Source: Nocardia goodfellowii
GTDB taxonomy: Bacteria > Actinomycetota > Actinomycetes > Mycobacteriales > Mycobacteriaceae
Length of the DNA stretch: 64,000 nucleotides
Reading direction: 5' to 3'
Assembly (NCBI RefSeq): GCF_017875645.1
Contig: NZ_JAGGMR010000001.1
Span: 6,200,001-6,264,000 of the forward strand
Positions 52,279 to 61,113 of this stretch are shown piece by piece; position 1 is the first letter of the stretch; every line of letters begins with the position of its first letter. A model generated the notes under the pieces. It had not been told where the DNA came from, did not search any database, and was given only the letters and a program-made list of their open reading frames with translations. Both the position numbers and the translations under genes were made by a program.

Positions 52279-53083
52279 TGCCCCGCGGATACGCGACCGA
52301 GGTCCTGCGGCGGGCGGGCAGTGCCGTCAACACCAGGTCCGCGGGCGGTGCCGTGACACCGAGTTCGGGCACGAGCGCAACTCCCTGCCCGGCCGCCACG
52401 AGAGCCAGCACCGTGCCGAAATCGTCGGCGTGGTGGCGGATTCGTGGGTGGAAACCGGCGGCTTCGCAGATCCGGATCGTCATCGTGTGGCACAAGGTGC
52501 CGGGCGTGCCCGCGATCCAGGCCGCGTCGCGGCGGGCGGCCAGCGGTTCGACCGTGTCGGCGGCCAGATAGATCGTTTCTTCGAGCAGGGGCTCGGTGTC
52601 GATGGCCGGGTCGGGTGCGGCGGGGACATAGTCGTATTCCTGGACCAAGGCGACATCCAGTGTCTCGGCCCGCAAAGCCTGTGGCACTGTCGCCGGGTCG
52701 ACCTCGGCCACCGTCAGTTCCAGCTTCGGGTACTCCCGGCTCAGCGCCACCAGCGCAGGCGACACGATCGTCGGAACCGCCGACGGAAACGCCCCGATTC
52801 GCAACGGCCCGGCGAGTTCGGCTCGACCAGCGGCCAACTCGGCCTCGGCGCGAGCCAGCGCCGCGAAAATCGTCTCGGCATGCTCGACCAGCGTGCGCGC
52901 GGCGGGTGTCAGCTGCACCCGGCGACCGGTCCGCTCCAGCAGCACCGCACCGGTTTCCCGTTCCAGCGCGGCCAACTGTTGAGACACCGCGGACGGGGTG
53001 TAGGAGAGCGCTTCGGCGACCGCGGCGATGGTTTTCCGATGCGACAGTTCCCGCAGTAGTCGCAACCTTCTGACGTCGAGCAT
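52187..53083 (-). CDS. LysR-family transcriptional regulator
   Basis: A 298-residue LysR protein. The winged HTH at residues 1-60 (RLRLLRELSHRKTIAAVAEALSYTPSAVSQQLAALERETGAVLLERTG) is followed by a periplasmic-binding-type effector domain (LRIGAFPSAVPTIVSPALVAL onward). Divergent from a DapA-like lyase gene with 70 bp between them. LysR activators usually control the divergent gene, so an inducer related to the lyase substrate is likely. Confidence 0.9.
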   Translation of the reverse strand: MLDVRRLRLLRELSHRKTIAAVAEALSYTPSAVSQQLAALERETGAVLLERTGRRVQLTPAARTLVEHAETIFAALARAEAELAAGRAELAGPLRIGAFPSAVPTIVSPALVALSREYPKLELTVAEVDPATVPQALRAETLDVALVQEYDYVPAAPDPAIDTEPLLEETIYLAADTVEPLAARRDAAWIAGTPGTLCHTMTIRICEAAGFHPRIRHHADDFGTVLALVAAGQGVALVPELGVTAPPADLVLTALPARRRTSVAYPRGMGGSPAVVAVRSALHAAVAELPSRRSEAGS

Positions 53084-53099
53084 AAGCTCAGCTTAAGCT
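53083..53099. promoter_or_regulatory. Overlapping palindromes at the LysR start
   Basis: TAAGCTCAGCTTA (53083-53095) is a perfect dyad around one base, and AGCTTAAGCT (53090-53099) is a second perfect dyad overlapping it. The position, at the regulator's own start in the divergent gap, fits an autoregulatory LysR site. Confidence 0.5.
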
Positions 53100-53153
53100 C
53101 ACGTGTAGAAACGTGAACTGGACCTGACGAAACAGCCGAAGCAGGCTGGAATC

Positions 53154-54062
53154 ATGACTTTCACCGGCCTGTTCGTCCCCCTCGTCACCCCGTTCACCGC
53201 GGGCGACGACATCGCCACCGATGCCCTGGAAGGTCTCGCGCACTCGGCTCTCGACGGCGGCGCGACCGGCCTCGTCGCCCTGGGCACCACCGCCGAAGCC
53301 GCGACCTTGACCACCGCCGAACAGCAGCTGGTTCTGGAGATCTGCGCCCGCGTCTGCTTGGAGCGTGATGCCGCGTTGATCGTCGGCGCGGGATCGAACT
53401 CGACCGCCGCGTCTGCCGATTCCCTTGCCGCCCTGCGAGCACCTGTCGCCGCCGCGCTCACCGTCGTCCCGTACTACACGCGCCCGTCCGAAGCCGGCGT
53501 CCTCGCCCACTTCCGCCGCCTCGCCGCCACCAGTCCCGTCCCGCTCATCGTCTACAACGTCCCGCACCGCACCGGCCGCACGCTCGGTGCGAACACGCTG
53601 CACGAGCTCGCCCGAATCCCGAACATAGCGGGCTTCAAACACGCCATCGGCGGCATCGACGACGCCACCGTCACCTTCATGAGCACCCTCCCACCCGCCG
53701 TCGACGTGCTCGCCGGCGACGACCTGCATGCCGCCGCGCTACTCGCCCTCGGCGCCTCCGGCGGCATCCTCGCCTCCGCCAACGTCGCTCCCACCGCCTA
53801 CACCCGCCTGATATCCGCTTGGCGCACCGGCACAGTGGCCGAAGCCCGTGCGCACGCCCACCGCCTCGCCGCCCTGTCCGCGGCCTTGTTCGCCGAGCCC
53901 AACCCCACCGTCATCAAGGCCGTACTGGCGGCTCGCGGCCGGATCCCCACTCCCGCCGTCCGTCTCCCCCTCCTGCCGGCAGCCGAATCCACCACCGCCG
54001 CCGCCCTGGATGCCCTGGACCGCTGCGACGATTTCGTTCCGCTGGCAGCGTCCTTCCGATGA
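53154..54062 (+). CDS. Dihydrodipicolinate synthase/N-acetylneuraminate lyase-family aldolase
   Basis: A 302-residue class I aldolase. Schiff-base K162 lies in IAGFKHAIGG, Tyr134 in IVYNVPHRTG, and LVALGTTAEAATLT is the substrate-carboxylate loop (GTTGE-type, altered to GTTAE). The divergent LysR regulator and separate setting argue for a catabolic family member rather than the housekeeping lysine-pathway dapA. The exact oxo-acid substrate cannot be told. Confidence 0.85.
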   Translation: MTFTGLFVPLVTPFTAGDDIATDALEGLAHSALDGGATGLVALGTTAEAATLTTAEQQLVLEICARVCLERDAALIVGAGSNSTAASADSLAALRAPVAAALTVVPYYTRPSEAGVLAHFRRLAATSPVPLIVYNVPHRTGRTLGANTLHELARIPNIAGFKHAIGGIDDATVTFMSTLPPAVDVLAGDDLHAAALLALGASGGILASANVAPTAYTRLISAWRTGTVAEARAHAHRLAALSAALFAEPNPTVIKAVLAARGRIPTPAVRLPLLPAAESTTAAALDALDRCDDFVPLAASFR

Positions 54063-54078
54063 CGACAGCGCTCGGCGC

Positions 54079-56193
54079 TCACCACCACTGTGTGATGGCA
54101 CCGATCTGCCGCCCCAACTCCGGCGCGAGGGTGCGGGCGTAACTGGCGGAGATGTGGTGTTCGTCGCGATAGACGAGGACGTTCCCTTCGGCGGCGAGAC
54201 AGCGGTCGGGGCGGCAGATGGCATCGGTGAGGTCGAAGGGGAAGACGTTGGGATAGGCGGAAGCGGGCTGGGTGGCGGGGTTTTCGGAGGTAAGAGCCGC
54301 GGCACGGTCGATGCCGCAGCTGTAGGCGGTGCCACGGTGGGCCAGGCAGTCAAGGGCCCGGTAGGTGACGCCGTCGCGGCGCGGCCACGGGGTGTCGCGG
54401 ACGGCGAGGACGTTGAGGCCCCGGTCCGACAGTGCCGACCAGATATCGAGGTATTCGGGCGGCACGGTGTCGCCGCCGTCGTCGGTTCGCGGGCGGGTTG
54501 CGGTGAGGAACACCCAGTCCGGACGCTGGCCGGCGAGCCGGTCGAGAACCTCGACGGACCATTCGCGGCATTCCGGGAACGGCGCGACAGCGTAGGAAGG
54601 TTCGTCGACCAGGGTCAGCGGGCAGCCCTCCTTGAGAAAGGTCACAATGCGGAATCGGTGTTCGGCGGCAAGGACTTCCAGCGCGGGCAGCCAATGTTCG
54701 GAGTGCGATCCACCGACCAAAGCGATGGTGCGGGCGGCGCTTTCGTCACCGTAGCGGCATTCACGGACCTCGCGGTTCGGCGTGATGCAGCCGTCGGACG
54801 TCGGGCGGGGCGCGTCCTGCTGCGCTTCGAAGACGGTGGGCCGCATCCGCTCGGGTTCGGCCACCGTCCCCGCGAAAAGCACGGCCGCACCCGGATATCG
54901 GACGACATCCAACGCCTCCGGCGCATGCGCGGGATTGGCCCGCAACACCGCCTGCCAGCCCAGCGCCGCGACGAGCACGCCGACTCCGGCCAGCGCCGTC
55001 ACCAGTCCGACGCCACGCCGATACCGCACGCCCCCGGCGTACCGTCGTTGCCGCAGTGGCACTTCCACGCACCGCTCGGTCAGCACCGCCAGCACCAGGG
55101 AGATGCCGAGCACCAGCAAGCCCCCGCGCAGACCGGGCGTCACCTTGCCGTATTCGGCCAGATAAAAGATCAGCACCGGCCAATGCCACAGGTACAGCGC
55201 ATAAGCCAGCCCACCCAGCCGTACCAGCGCCGGCGTGGCCAGCAGCCGGTTCACCCAGGGCGTCGACCCCATGCCCGAAATGATCAACGCCACCGCCGCC
55301 AGCACCGGGAACAGCGCGGCGGGCCCCGGAAATCGGGTGGCCCCGTCGATCAGCATGCCGCACGAAATCACCATGGCGAGACCAGCGATCGCCACTACCG
55401 CCCGCACCGAATGCGGGACCTTGATCCATGGCGCCGCCACCGCGAGCGCGGCACCGGCCAGCAGTTCCCACGCGCGCGCACCAGTGTCGTAGTAGGTCCA
55501 AGCCTGATGCTGGGCAGCACCCTCGGCGGCATACCAGAACGACGCCGCGCCCGCCCCGATCAGCCCCGCCAGCAACAGCATTCGCTGTCCGGAGCGCCGC
55601 ACCCACACCGCGACGACCAGCAGGATCACGAGATAGAACTGCGTCTGCACGGCCATCGACCAAAGGTGCTGCAGCGGACTGACCGACGGATCCGGGGCCA
55701 GGTAGTCCAGCTCCGCACCCGCCAGGAACCAGTTCTGGTAATACAACGCCGAGGCCAGCGTCTGCGCCGAGATGTCACCCCACTGCGTGTAAGGGCGGGC
55801 GATCACCGTCGCACCGAGCACCGCCGCCAGCACCACCATGAGCGCGGGCAGCAGCCGACGTCCGGTACGCAGCATCGTCCGCTTGATGTCGCTGCGGCGC
55901 AGCAGCATTCCGGTGAAGAAGAACCCTGACAGCACCAGGAACACGTCCACGCCTCCGGACACCCGGCCCATCCAGACGTGGAAGACCACGACCAGCGCGA
56001 TCGCCAGCCCGCGCAGTCCGTCCAGATCGTGCCGATATTCCGGTGCCGCAGCGGAATTCGTGCCCCGTCGCGCGGACTCCATCCGGCGCGGTATCCGCGG
56101 CATCACCATGCGGGTCCACCGTCCACGGCGGACATCGTCGTTCTTCGCGAGAGCACCGTCCAACTCCTCATGCCAACCGTCCCCGACCCGCAT
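54079..56193 (-). CDS. OafA/YrhL-type membrane acyltransferase with SGNH domain
   Basis: About 704 residues. An acyltransferase-3 membrane domain (YRHDLDGLRGLAIALVVVFHVWMGRVSGGVDVFLVLSGFFFTGMLL, with the family's conserved His) contains about ten helices. An extracellular SGNH domain follows (ALVGGSHSEHWLPAL; C-terminal EHHISASYARTLAPEL). Such proteins O-acetylate cell-wall or surface glycans, taking acyl groups across the membrane. Start uncertain: in-frame ATGs at 56109, 56103 and 56082 are alternatives that would shorten the cytoplasmic N-terminus. It ends 16 bp from the aldolase stop. Confidence 0.88.
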   Translation of the reverse strand: MRVGDGWHEELDGALAKNDDVRRGRWTRMVMPRIPRRMESARRGTNSAAAPEYRHDLDGLRGLAIALVVVFHVWMGRVSGGVDVFLVLSGFFFTGMLLRRSDIKRTMLRTGRRLLPALMVVLAAVLGATVIARPYTQWGDISAQTLASALYYQNWFLAGAELDYLAPDPSVSPLQHLWSMAVQTQFYLVILLVVAVWVRRSGQRMLLLAGLIGAGAASFWYAAEGAAQHQAWTYYDTGARAWELLAGAALAVAAPWIKVPHSVRAVVAIAGLAMVISCGMLIDGATRFPGPAALFPVLAAVALIISGMGSTPWVNRLLATPALVRLGGLAYALYLWHWPVLIFYLAEYGKVTPGLRGGLLVLGISLVLAVLTERCVEVPLRQRRYAGGVRYRRGVGLVTALAGVGVLVAALGWQAVLRANPAHAPEALDVVRYPGAAVLFAGTVAEPERMRPTVFEAQQDAPRPTSDGCITPNREVRECRYGDESAARTIALVGGSHSEHWLPALEVLAAEHRFRIVTFLKEGCPLTLVDEPSYAVAPFPECREWSVEVLDRLAGQRPDWVFLTATRPRTDDGGDTVPPEYLDIWSALSDRGLNVLAVRDTPWPRRDGVTYRALDCLAHRGTAYSCGIDRAAALTSENPATQPASAYPNVFPFDLTDAICRPDRCLAAEGNVLVYRDEHHISASYARTLAPELGRQIGAITQWW

Positions 56194-56356
56194 TCCGGGC
56201 AGGGTTTCGACCAGACTTCCGAGCGCGCTACTTCGAACAGATAACGATAGCCCCGGAGTTGCCGGAGTTAGATTAGGTGCAAGATCTCCAGGACTCCAAC
56301 ATTGTCCTCATCCCGGGACGTTCAGTCGGCGATAAGCCGGTATGTCCGATTACCGC

Positions 56357-57067
56357 TCAGAGTTCGTGCGCTTTGCGCAACCGCGCTTCCAGCCCGTCCA
56401 GTACGCACAGCAGACCGAAGTCGAACGCCATCGCGCGGGCCGCGGTCGCGTCCATATCCACCTGTGACCGGTAGTCGGCCAGCATCTCGGGATATTCCCC
56501 GGCCAGCTCGTCCATCCGCGCCAGGATCCCCGCGGGATCCATGGTTTCACCGCCGTAAGCCCTGGTGAACGCCACATCCGGAATGACCTGTCCGAGCACG
56601 AAGCACATCACCGTGCCGCTGGCCATGTAGATGTCGACGCCGCTGAATCCCGCCTGGACGAACGCTCGCCGCAACCGGTCGTTGAGCCGGAACGCGTTGG
56701 GTCCGAGGCTCGGAACCGCACCGATCACCTCCGTCGACCACGGATGGGCGTAGAGCGCCGCCCGCAAGTTGTAGCCGAAGGTGGTCAGCAATTCCCGCCA
56801 GGACAATTCCTCGGGCTCCGGCGTCTCCACCATGCCCCAGAACTCGTCCAGCACCAGCTCGAGCAACTGATCCTTGTTGGCGACATACCAGTAGAGACTG
56901 GTCGCCCCCGCCCCCAGCTTCGCACCGAGCTTGCGCATGCTCAGCGCACGCGTGCCCTCCGCGTCGAGGAGGTCCACGGCCGCGCGGACGATCTGGTCGC
57001 GGCCCAGCCCCGCCGCCTTCGCGGGACGGGGTTCGCGGGTGAAGACCGACGAGAACTGTTTGCTCAC
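56357..57067 (-). CDS. TetR-family regulator (tetracycline-repressor class) of the DHA2 pump
   Basis: A 236-residue regulator from GTG (VSKQFSSVFTREPRPAK). HTH: LGRDQIVRAAVDLLDAEGTRALSMRKLGAKLGAGATSLYWYVANKDQLLELVLDEF, the pattern of the TetR class with a TetR_C effector domain. Divergent from a 14-helix MFS pump; 11-bp inverted repeats lie in the 55-bp gap and around the pump start. It most likely represses the pump until a drug binds. Confidence 0.9.
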   Translation of the reverse strand: MSKQFSSVFTREPRPAKAAGLGRDQIVRAAVDLLDAEGTRALSMRKLGAKLGAGATSLYWYVANKDQLLELVLDEFWGMVETPEPEELSWRELLTTFGYNLRAALYAHPWSTEVIGAVPSLGPNAFRLNDRLRRAFVQAGFSGVDIYMASGTVMCFVLGQVIPDVAFTRAYGGETMDPAGILARMDELAGEYPEMLADYRSQVDMDATAARAMAFDFGLLCVLDGLEARLRKAHEL

Positions 57068-57107
57068 GGTACGGATCCTATATCGACTCGCACGCTGTTC
57101 GAGTTTG

Positions 57108-57143
57108 TCGTACAGTGTGCGAGTGGAATCGAACACTGTACGA
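57108..57143. promoter_or_regulatory. Inverted-repeat operator between tetR and the pump
   Basis: TCGTACAGTGT (57108-57118) and its exact complement ACACTGTACGA (57133-57143) are 14 bp apart and enclose the pump's GTG start. A degenerate third copy (CACGCTGTTCGAG) lies just to the left. Binding here would block both divergent genes. Confidence 0.72.
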
Positions 57144-58586
57144 GACCCCCGTCGCTGGTGGGTCCTCGGCGTCCTCTGTCTGTCCCTACTCGTCCTGATG
57201 ATCGACGGCACCGTCCTCAACCTGGCCATCCCCTCGATGATCCAGGAACTCGGCGCGACCCCGTCCGACATCCAGTGGATCCTCGACGCCTACGTGCTGG
57301 TGTTCGCCGGTCTACTGCTCACCGCGGGCAGCCTGTCCGACCGCTTCGGCCGCAGGAAAATGCTCATCATCGGCCTGACCCTGTTCGGCCTGGCCTCCCT
57401 CGGCGCCGTCCTGGCCACCGACCCCTGGCAGGTCGTCGGCGCCCGCGCGGCCATGGGCATCGGCGGCGCACTGCTCATGCCGTCCACCCTGTCCATCCTC
57501 ATGACCACCTTCGAGGAGGACGAACGGCGCACCGCGATGGCCGCCTGGTCCACCGTCTCCATGGTCGGCATCGTCCTCGGCCCGACGCTGGGCGGCTTTC
57601 TGCTGCAACACTATTGGTGGGGATCGGTGTTCCTGGTCAACATCCCCGTCGCCATCCTCGCCGTCGCCGCGGCCTACGTCCTCATGCCCGAAACCTACGG
57701 CGACCAGCGCCCCGTCGATCCCGTCGGCGTCATCCTGTCCATCGTGGCCCTCACCTCCGCCATCTGGGTGATCATCGAACGCGAATGGAACATTCCCGTG
57801 ATCGCCCTCGCCGTCGTCGCCGCAGCCGGCTTCATCGTGTGGGAGAAACGCAGCGAGCACCCGATGCTCCCGCTCGGCGTGTTCCGCAACCGCGACTTCA
57901 GCGGCACCGCCGCCACCCTGCTGCTCATGGTGTTCGGCATGGGCGCCGTCATGCTCATGCTCACCCAGTACCTGCAGTTCGTCCTCGGCTACGGCCCCAT
58001 GAAAGCCGGCCTCGCCCTGCTCCCCTACGCCGTGGCGGCCGCCGTCTGCAACGGTCTGGGCGCCACCCTCGGCAAGAAACTCAGCAACAAGACACTCATC
58101 GTCTCCGGCCTCGTCGTCATGTCCCTGGCTTTCGTCATCCTCGCCCTCAGCGAGAGCTACCTGATGATCCTGGTCAGCATGCTCGTCATGGGCGTCGGCG
58201 GCGGCCTCGCCGGCCCCGCCGCCTACGCCTCCATCATGAACGCCATCCCCCTGGAACACGCCGGCGTCGGCTCCGCGATGAACGACACCCTCCAACAAGT
58301 CGGCATGGCCATCTCCATCGCCCTCCTCGGCAGCGTCCTGGCAAGCGTCTTCACCGACCACATGCCCACCGACGCCCCCGAAGCCGCCCGCGAATCCATC
58401 GGCAGCGCTTTCCAACTCGGCTACATCGAATCCGCAAAGGAAGCGTTCACCACCGCAATGGCCTACGGCTCCTGGATCAGCGCCGGCTTCAGCATCGCCG
58501 CGGCAATGCTCGGCCTGGTCCTGCTACGCACCAAACCGACCACAGCCCCCGAACCCGCCAAAGACGAGGCCCCCCTCCCCCTCTAA
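57123..58586 (+). CDS. DHA2-family (14-helix) MFS drug exporter
   Basis: A 487-residue transporter beginning VESNTVRDPRRWWVLGVLCLSLL at GTG. It has the DHA2 motifs LDAYVLVFAGLLLTAGSLSDRFGRRKML (loop 2-3 motif A) and GPTLGGFLL (motif C, antiporter-specific), with about 14 hydrophobic segments. EmrB/QacA-type members export hydrophobic drugs with proton exchange. The start lies inside the operator, so translation and repression sites overlap. It is followed by tRNA-Pro. Confidence 0.9.
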   Translation: MESNTVRDPRRWWVLGVLCLSLLVLMIDGTVLNLAIPSMIQELGATPSDIQWILDAYVLVFAGLLLTAGSLSDRFGRRKMLIIGLTLFGLASLGAVLATDPWQVVGARAAMGIGGALLMPSTLSILMTTFEEDERRTAMAAWSTVSMVGIVLGPTLGGFLLQHYWWGSVFLVNIPVAILAVAAAYVLMPETYGDQRPVDPVGVILSIVALTSAIWVIIEREWNIPVIALAVVAAAGFIVWEKRSEHPMLPLGVFRNRDFSGTAATLLLMVFGMGAVMLMLTQYLQFVLGYGPMKAGLALLPYAVAAAVCNGLGATLGKKLSNKTLIVSGLVVMSLAFVILALSESYLMILVSMLVMGVGGGLAGPAAYASIMNAIPLEHAGVGSAMNDTLQQVGMAISIALLGSVLASVFTDHMPTDAPEAARESIGSAFQLGYIESAKEAFTTAMAYGSWISAGFSIAAAMLGLVLLRTKPTTAPEPAKDEAPLPL

Positions 58587-58675
58587 CCCCCCGACACCCC
58601 CGCCGGAACCAGGCGATTTGGTTCCGACGGGGGGTAGTGCGCTAATCTCTTCAAGCACCCGCTGAGCGGGGGCAA

Positions 58676-58749
58676 CGGGCTGTGGCGCAGCTTGGTAGCG
58701 CACCTGACTGGGGGTCAGGTGGTCGCAGGTTCAAATCCTGTCAGCCCGA
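58676..58749 (+). tRNA. tRNA-Pro (anticodon GGG)
   Basis: A 74-nt cloverleaf folds by eye. The acceptor stem is CGGGCTG/CAGCCCG, the D-stem GCGC/GCGC, the anticodon stem CCTGA/TCAGG with loop CTGGGGG (anticodon GGG) and the T-arm GCAGG-TTCAAAT-CCTGT. The 3' half is the expected attachment site for the integrase gene next to it. Confidence 0.93.
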
Positions 58750-58754
58750 CAGTA

Positions 58755-58788
58755 GAAACCCTCTCCGACCTCGGTCGGAGAGGGTTTC
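58755..58788 (+). terminator. Terminator after tRNA-Pro
   Basis: Perfect 15-bp arms (GAAACCCTCTCCGAC and its complement) with loop CTCG and flanking T-rich sequence, 6 nt after the tRNA. Confidence 0.85.
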
Positions 58789-58899
58789 AGTCTTTCAGAG
58801 ATCGGCCCGGAATTGAGCTGATCCCACAGAAACACCACACTTTTACGCCACCGATCCAGTGGCCCAGCGCTCCAGGACGGCCCGGTTGTCGGGGACGGT

Positions 58900-60102
58900 C
58901 TAGGGGATGTCGATGTAGTGGCGCTTGGCCACCGCGGTCGTGTTACCCAGCTGCCGTGCCGCCCGCTCGGGATCGTCGAAGGCTTGATCGACTTCGGTCG
59001 CGACACCTTTGCGGAATGTGCGCGGGGTGACCCAGGCGAACTCGGTGCCCCGCGCCGCGCGCCAGGTCCGGCCGAAGTTGTTGGGGCTGCGGAAGGTGCC
59101 CTTGCGGGAGGGGAACAGCAGCCCGTGCGGGTTCGGCTGACCGGGTCCTTCGAGGTATTTGATCGCTTCGCGTAGCGCCTCGACGGTGTGGGCCGGCAAC
59201 AGGATTCGCCGCCAGCCGTTCTCGGACTTGGGCGCGGGCTTGCGGGTCCAGCCGCCGGTGCCTTTGCCCTTGGATTCGACCAGGGTTCCGGTGATATCCA
59301 GATACGGGTCATCGGCGTCGAGATTGATGTCGTCGAGTAGCAGCGCGAACACCTCGTAGGGGCGCATGCCGGTTCCGGTGATCACGTCGATCACCCACAC
59401 GAGCGACCAGTCCCGGGGCGGCCCGCTGGTGTAGGCCGGAGTCCCGGGGATCGCCTCTCCGCGTGCCCAGGCACGTACCTGGGCACGGAAGGCGGGCAGT
59501 GCCTGCTGGTCCTGGACCTTGCCGCGGGATTGGGTCGTGCGCTTCCTGAATGCCTTGACCCCGTCGACGGGATTGGTCTCGATGGCGCCGTGGCGCACGG
59601 CAATTCCCATCATCTCGTTGAGGATGATCTTGTGCTGCTTGGCCTTGCGGCGCAGGCCTTTACCGACCATGCGGCGCAGGTGTCGATCCAGCTCACCAGC
59701 GCTGGCCTGCCAGATCTGCAGGTTCCCGATCGAGTTCTCGATCTTGATCGTGTTCGGGTCCGCGCGCTTGTCGGTCGAGACGTAGATCTCGCGGCGGTAG
59801 TCCTCGATGTTGCCCTCGGAATAGGCGTCGTCGTCGCCCATTTCGCACAGCAACTCAGCGGCCAGGTCGATCAGCTTGGTGGTGCGCGTGATCCGCCGTG
59901 CACCGCGCTGGTCGTGGTGATCGCGCATGGCTTCAGCGAGCCGATTGGCGGCCTCACCGGGACTGCTGCCGTAGCGCTCGATCAGGGTCGGTCCGGCAGC
60001 TCCGTAGAAGCGCACCGTGGTGCGCCAGCTGCCGTTGGGCTGCTTCTTGGGTTTGGAGGCCTTCCCGAAGGTGCCCACAGGCTTGGGGAGCCGTCCCACC
60101 AC
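58900..60102 (-). CDS. Tyrosine-recombinase integrase, shortened by an early TAG
   Basis: A 400-residue phage-type integrase with SAM-like N-terminal and catalytic domains. Active-site residues include Arg in GTGMRPYEV, TPRTFRKGVATEV (box II Arg) and Tyr in AVAKRHYIDIP. The frame stops at TAG right after YIDIP. Reading on gives TVPDNRAVLERWATGSVA before the next stop, the tail usual for this family, so about 18 residues are lost by one nonsense codon. The catalytic Tyr is kept. The gene sits 150 bp from tRNA-Pro, the classic place for a site-specific integrase of an actinobacterial integrative element. Confidence 0.87.
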   Translation of the reverse strand: MVGRLPKPVGTFGKASKPKKQPNGSWRTTVRFYGAAGPTLIERYGSSPGEAANRLAEAMRDHHDQRGARRITRTTKLIDLAAELLCEMGDDDAYSEGNIEDYRREIYVSTDKRADPNTIKIENSIGNLQIWQASAGELDRHLRRMVGKGLRRKAKQHKIILNEMMGIAVRHGAIETNPVDGVKAFRKRTTQSRGKVQDQQALPAFRAQVRAWARGEAIPGTPAYTSGPPRDWSLVWVIDVITGTGMRPYEVFALLLDDINLDADDPYLDITGTLVESKGKGTGGWTRKPAPKSENGWRRILLPAHTVEALREAIKYLEGPGQPNPHGLLFPSRKGTFRSPNNFGRTWRAARGTEFAWVTPRTFRKGVATEVDQAFDDPERAARQLGNTTAVAKRHYIDIP

Positions 60103-60285
60103 TGCCGACCTCCTTCCTCCATCACCCGACGCACAGACCGCACGTCCCGCCCTGTGGCTAACCGTTGGATATCCAAGCGCCGTCGAGTTTTAGAGATCAG
60201 AAGCACAATCACAAGAGCCGAAGATTCGCTAGGCGATTGCTGTCATGCTGGGCATCGAACTGGGGATTCGACGGCGCGGGGCTGG

Positions 60286-60471
60286 TTACGCCTCGCCGAG
60301 AATTTGTTCCTCCCAGGCCAGGAGACCTTTCATGGGATAGCGCCGGTAGCGACCCATCCGAGCGAACGGCGGCCCCTTCCCTTCCGAGGCCCACGCCGCC
60401 AAGGTCTTCTTCTCGATCTTCAGCCGAGCCGACACCTCGTCGGTGGTCAGCCAGACTTCCTCATCGCTCAC
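60286..60471 (-). CDS. Excisionase-like (AlpA/Xis) DNA-binding protein
   Basis: A 61-residue winged-helix MerR-like protein from GTG (VSDEEVWLTTDEVSARLKIEKKTLAAWASEGKG). It continues PPFARMGRYRRYPMKGLLAWEEQI, the usual excisionase pattern. It is upstream of the integrase on the same strand, as int/xis pairs are. No replication or conjugation gene follows in the visible DNA. Confidence 0.78.
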   Translation of the reverse strand: MSDEEVWLTTDEVSARLKIEKKTLAAWASEGKGPPFARMGRYRRYPMKGLLAWEEQILGEA

Positions 60472-61050
60472 CACCGACGCCGGCCACAGCGCCGCAAATA
60501 TATTGAGCCGGAGCGAGACCCCGGAGGCATCGCCTCGCAACGGGGTGTCTCATACAGGAACATCAGAGCTCGATTCACGAGCCGATCCGCATGCCGCTCC
60601 CCTACTCCATTAGAACCTCGACTTCGCCTCGGCGCCACATCCGAGCGGCCGCCGAGGTCAGAAGCCGTCGACAGGGCCTATCCGGACTCGCGAATCGGAC
60701 AGAGCATTTAGTCCTCAATGCCTTTGTCCGCGAATGCTTTCGCCAGGCCAAGACGTCGCCCGCGACTGCTGATCACTTCGGCACCGTCATGGAAGGTATT
60801 TCCTCATTGCGATAGTCGGCAGCGATTACCGCCGCCTGACCGTGCTGCCGCATACGGGGTTTCGGTTGCAGATGCAATTCATACTTAGATGCGCACATCT
60901 CATTATTGAGATGTTATTCGCGCTCTGTTTGGCTGCGACCGATGAGCAATCAGGCCCGACGGGTCTAGCTTTCGTACGAGGCGCTCACACACCAAACGCT
61001 GGCGTGGATGCCACTTCTCCGTGCGCATGTCCCCTCTCGCGCACAAAAAT
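60472..61050. other. Intergenic stretch without a recognisable gene
   Basis: No frame with a ribosome site and sensible protein was seen. In complete actinobacterial elements a Rep/FtsK module would lie here or just beyond; none is visible before the window ends. Confidence 0.45.
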
Positions 61051-61066
61051 GTGGCATATGTGCCAC
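61051..61066. promoter_or_regulatory. Short palindrome upstream of the AbrB-like gene
   Basis: GTGGCA-TATG-TGCCAC with flanking A and T runs, 48 bp upstream of the frameshifted AbrB-like gene. It could be an operator or a hairpin terminator. Confidence 0.4.
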
Positions 61067-61113
61067 TTTTGACGGGACTGTGTTCGAGTGCTCTCGCACA
61101 CAGGAGGTCACCA

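Noticed and set aside
57312..58415. Long minus frame opposite the DHA2 pump
   Set aside because: Gly/His/Asp repeats are the antisense of codon-biased membrane protein sequence.
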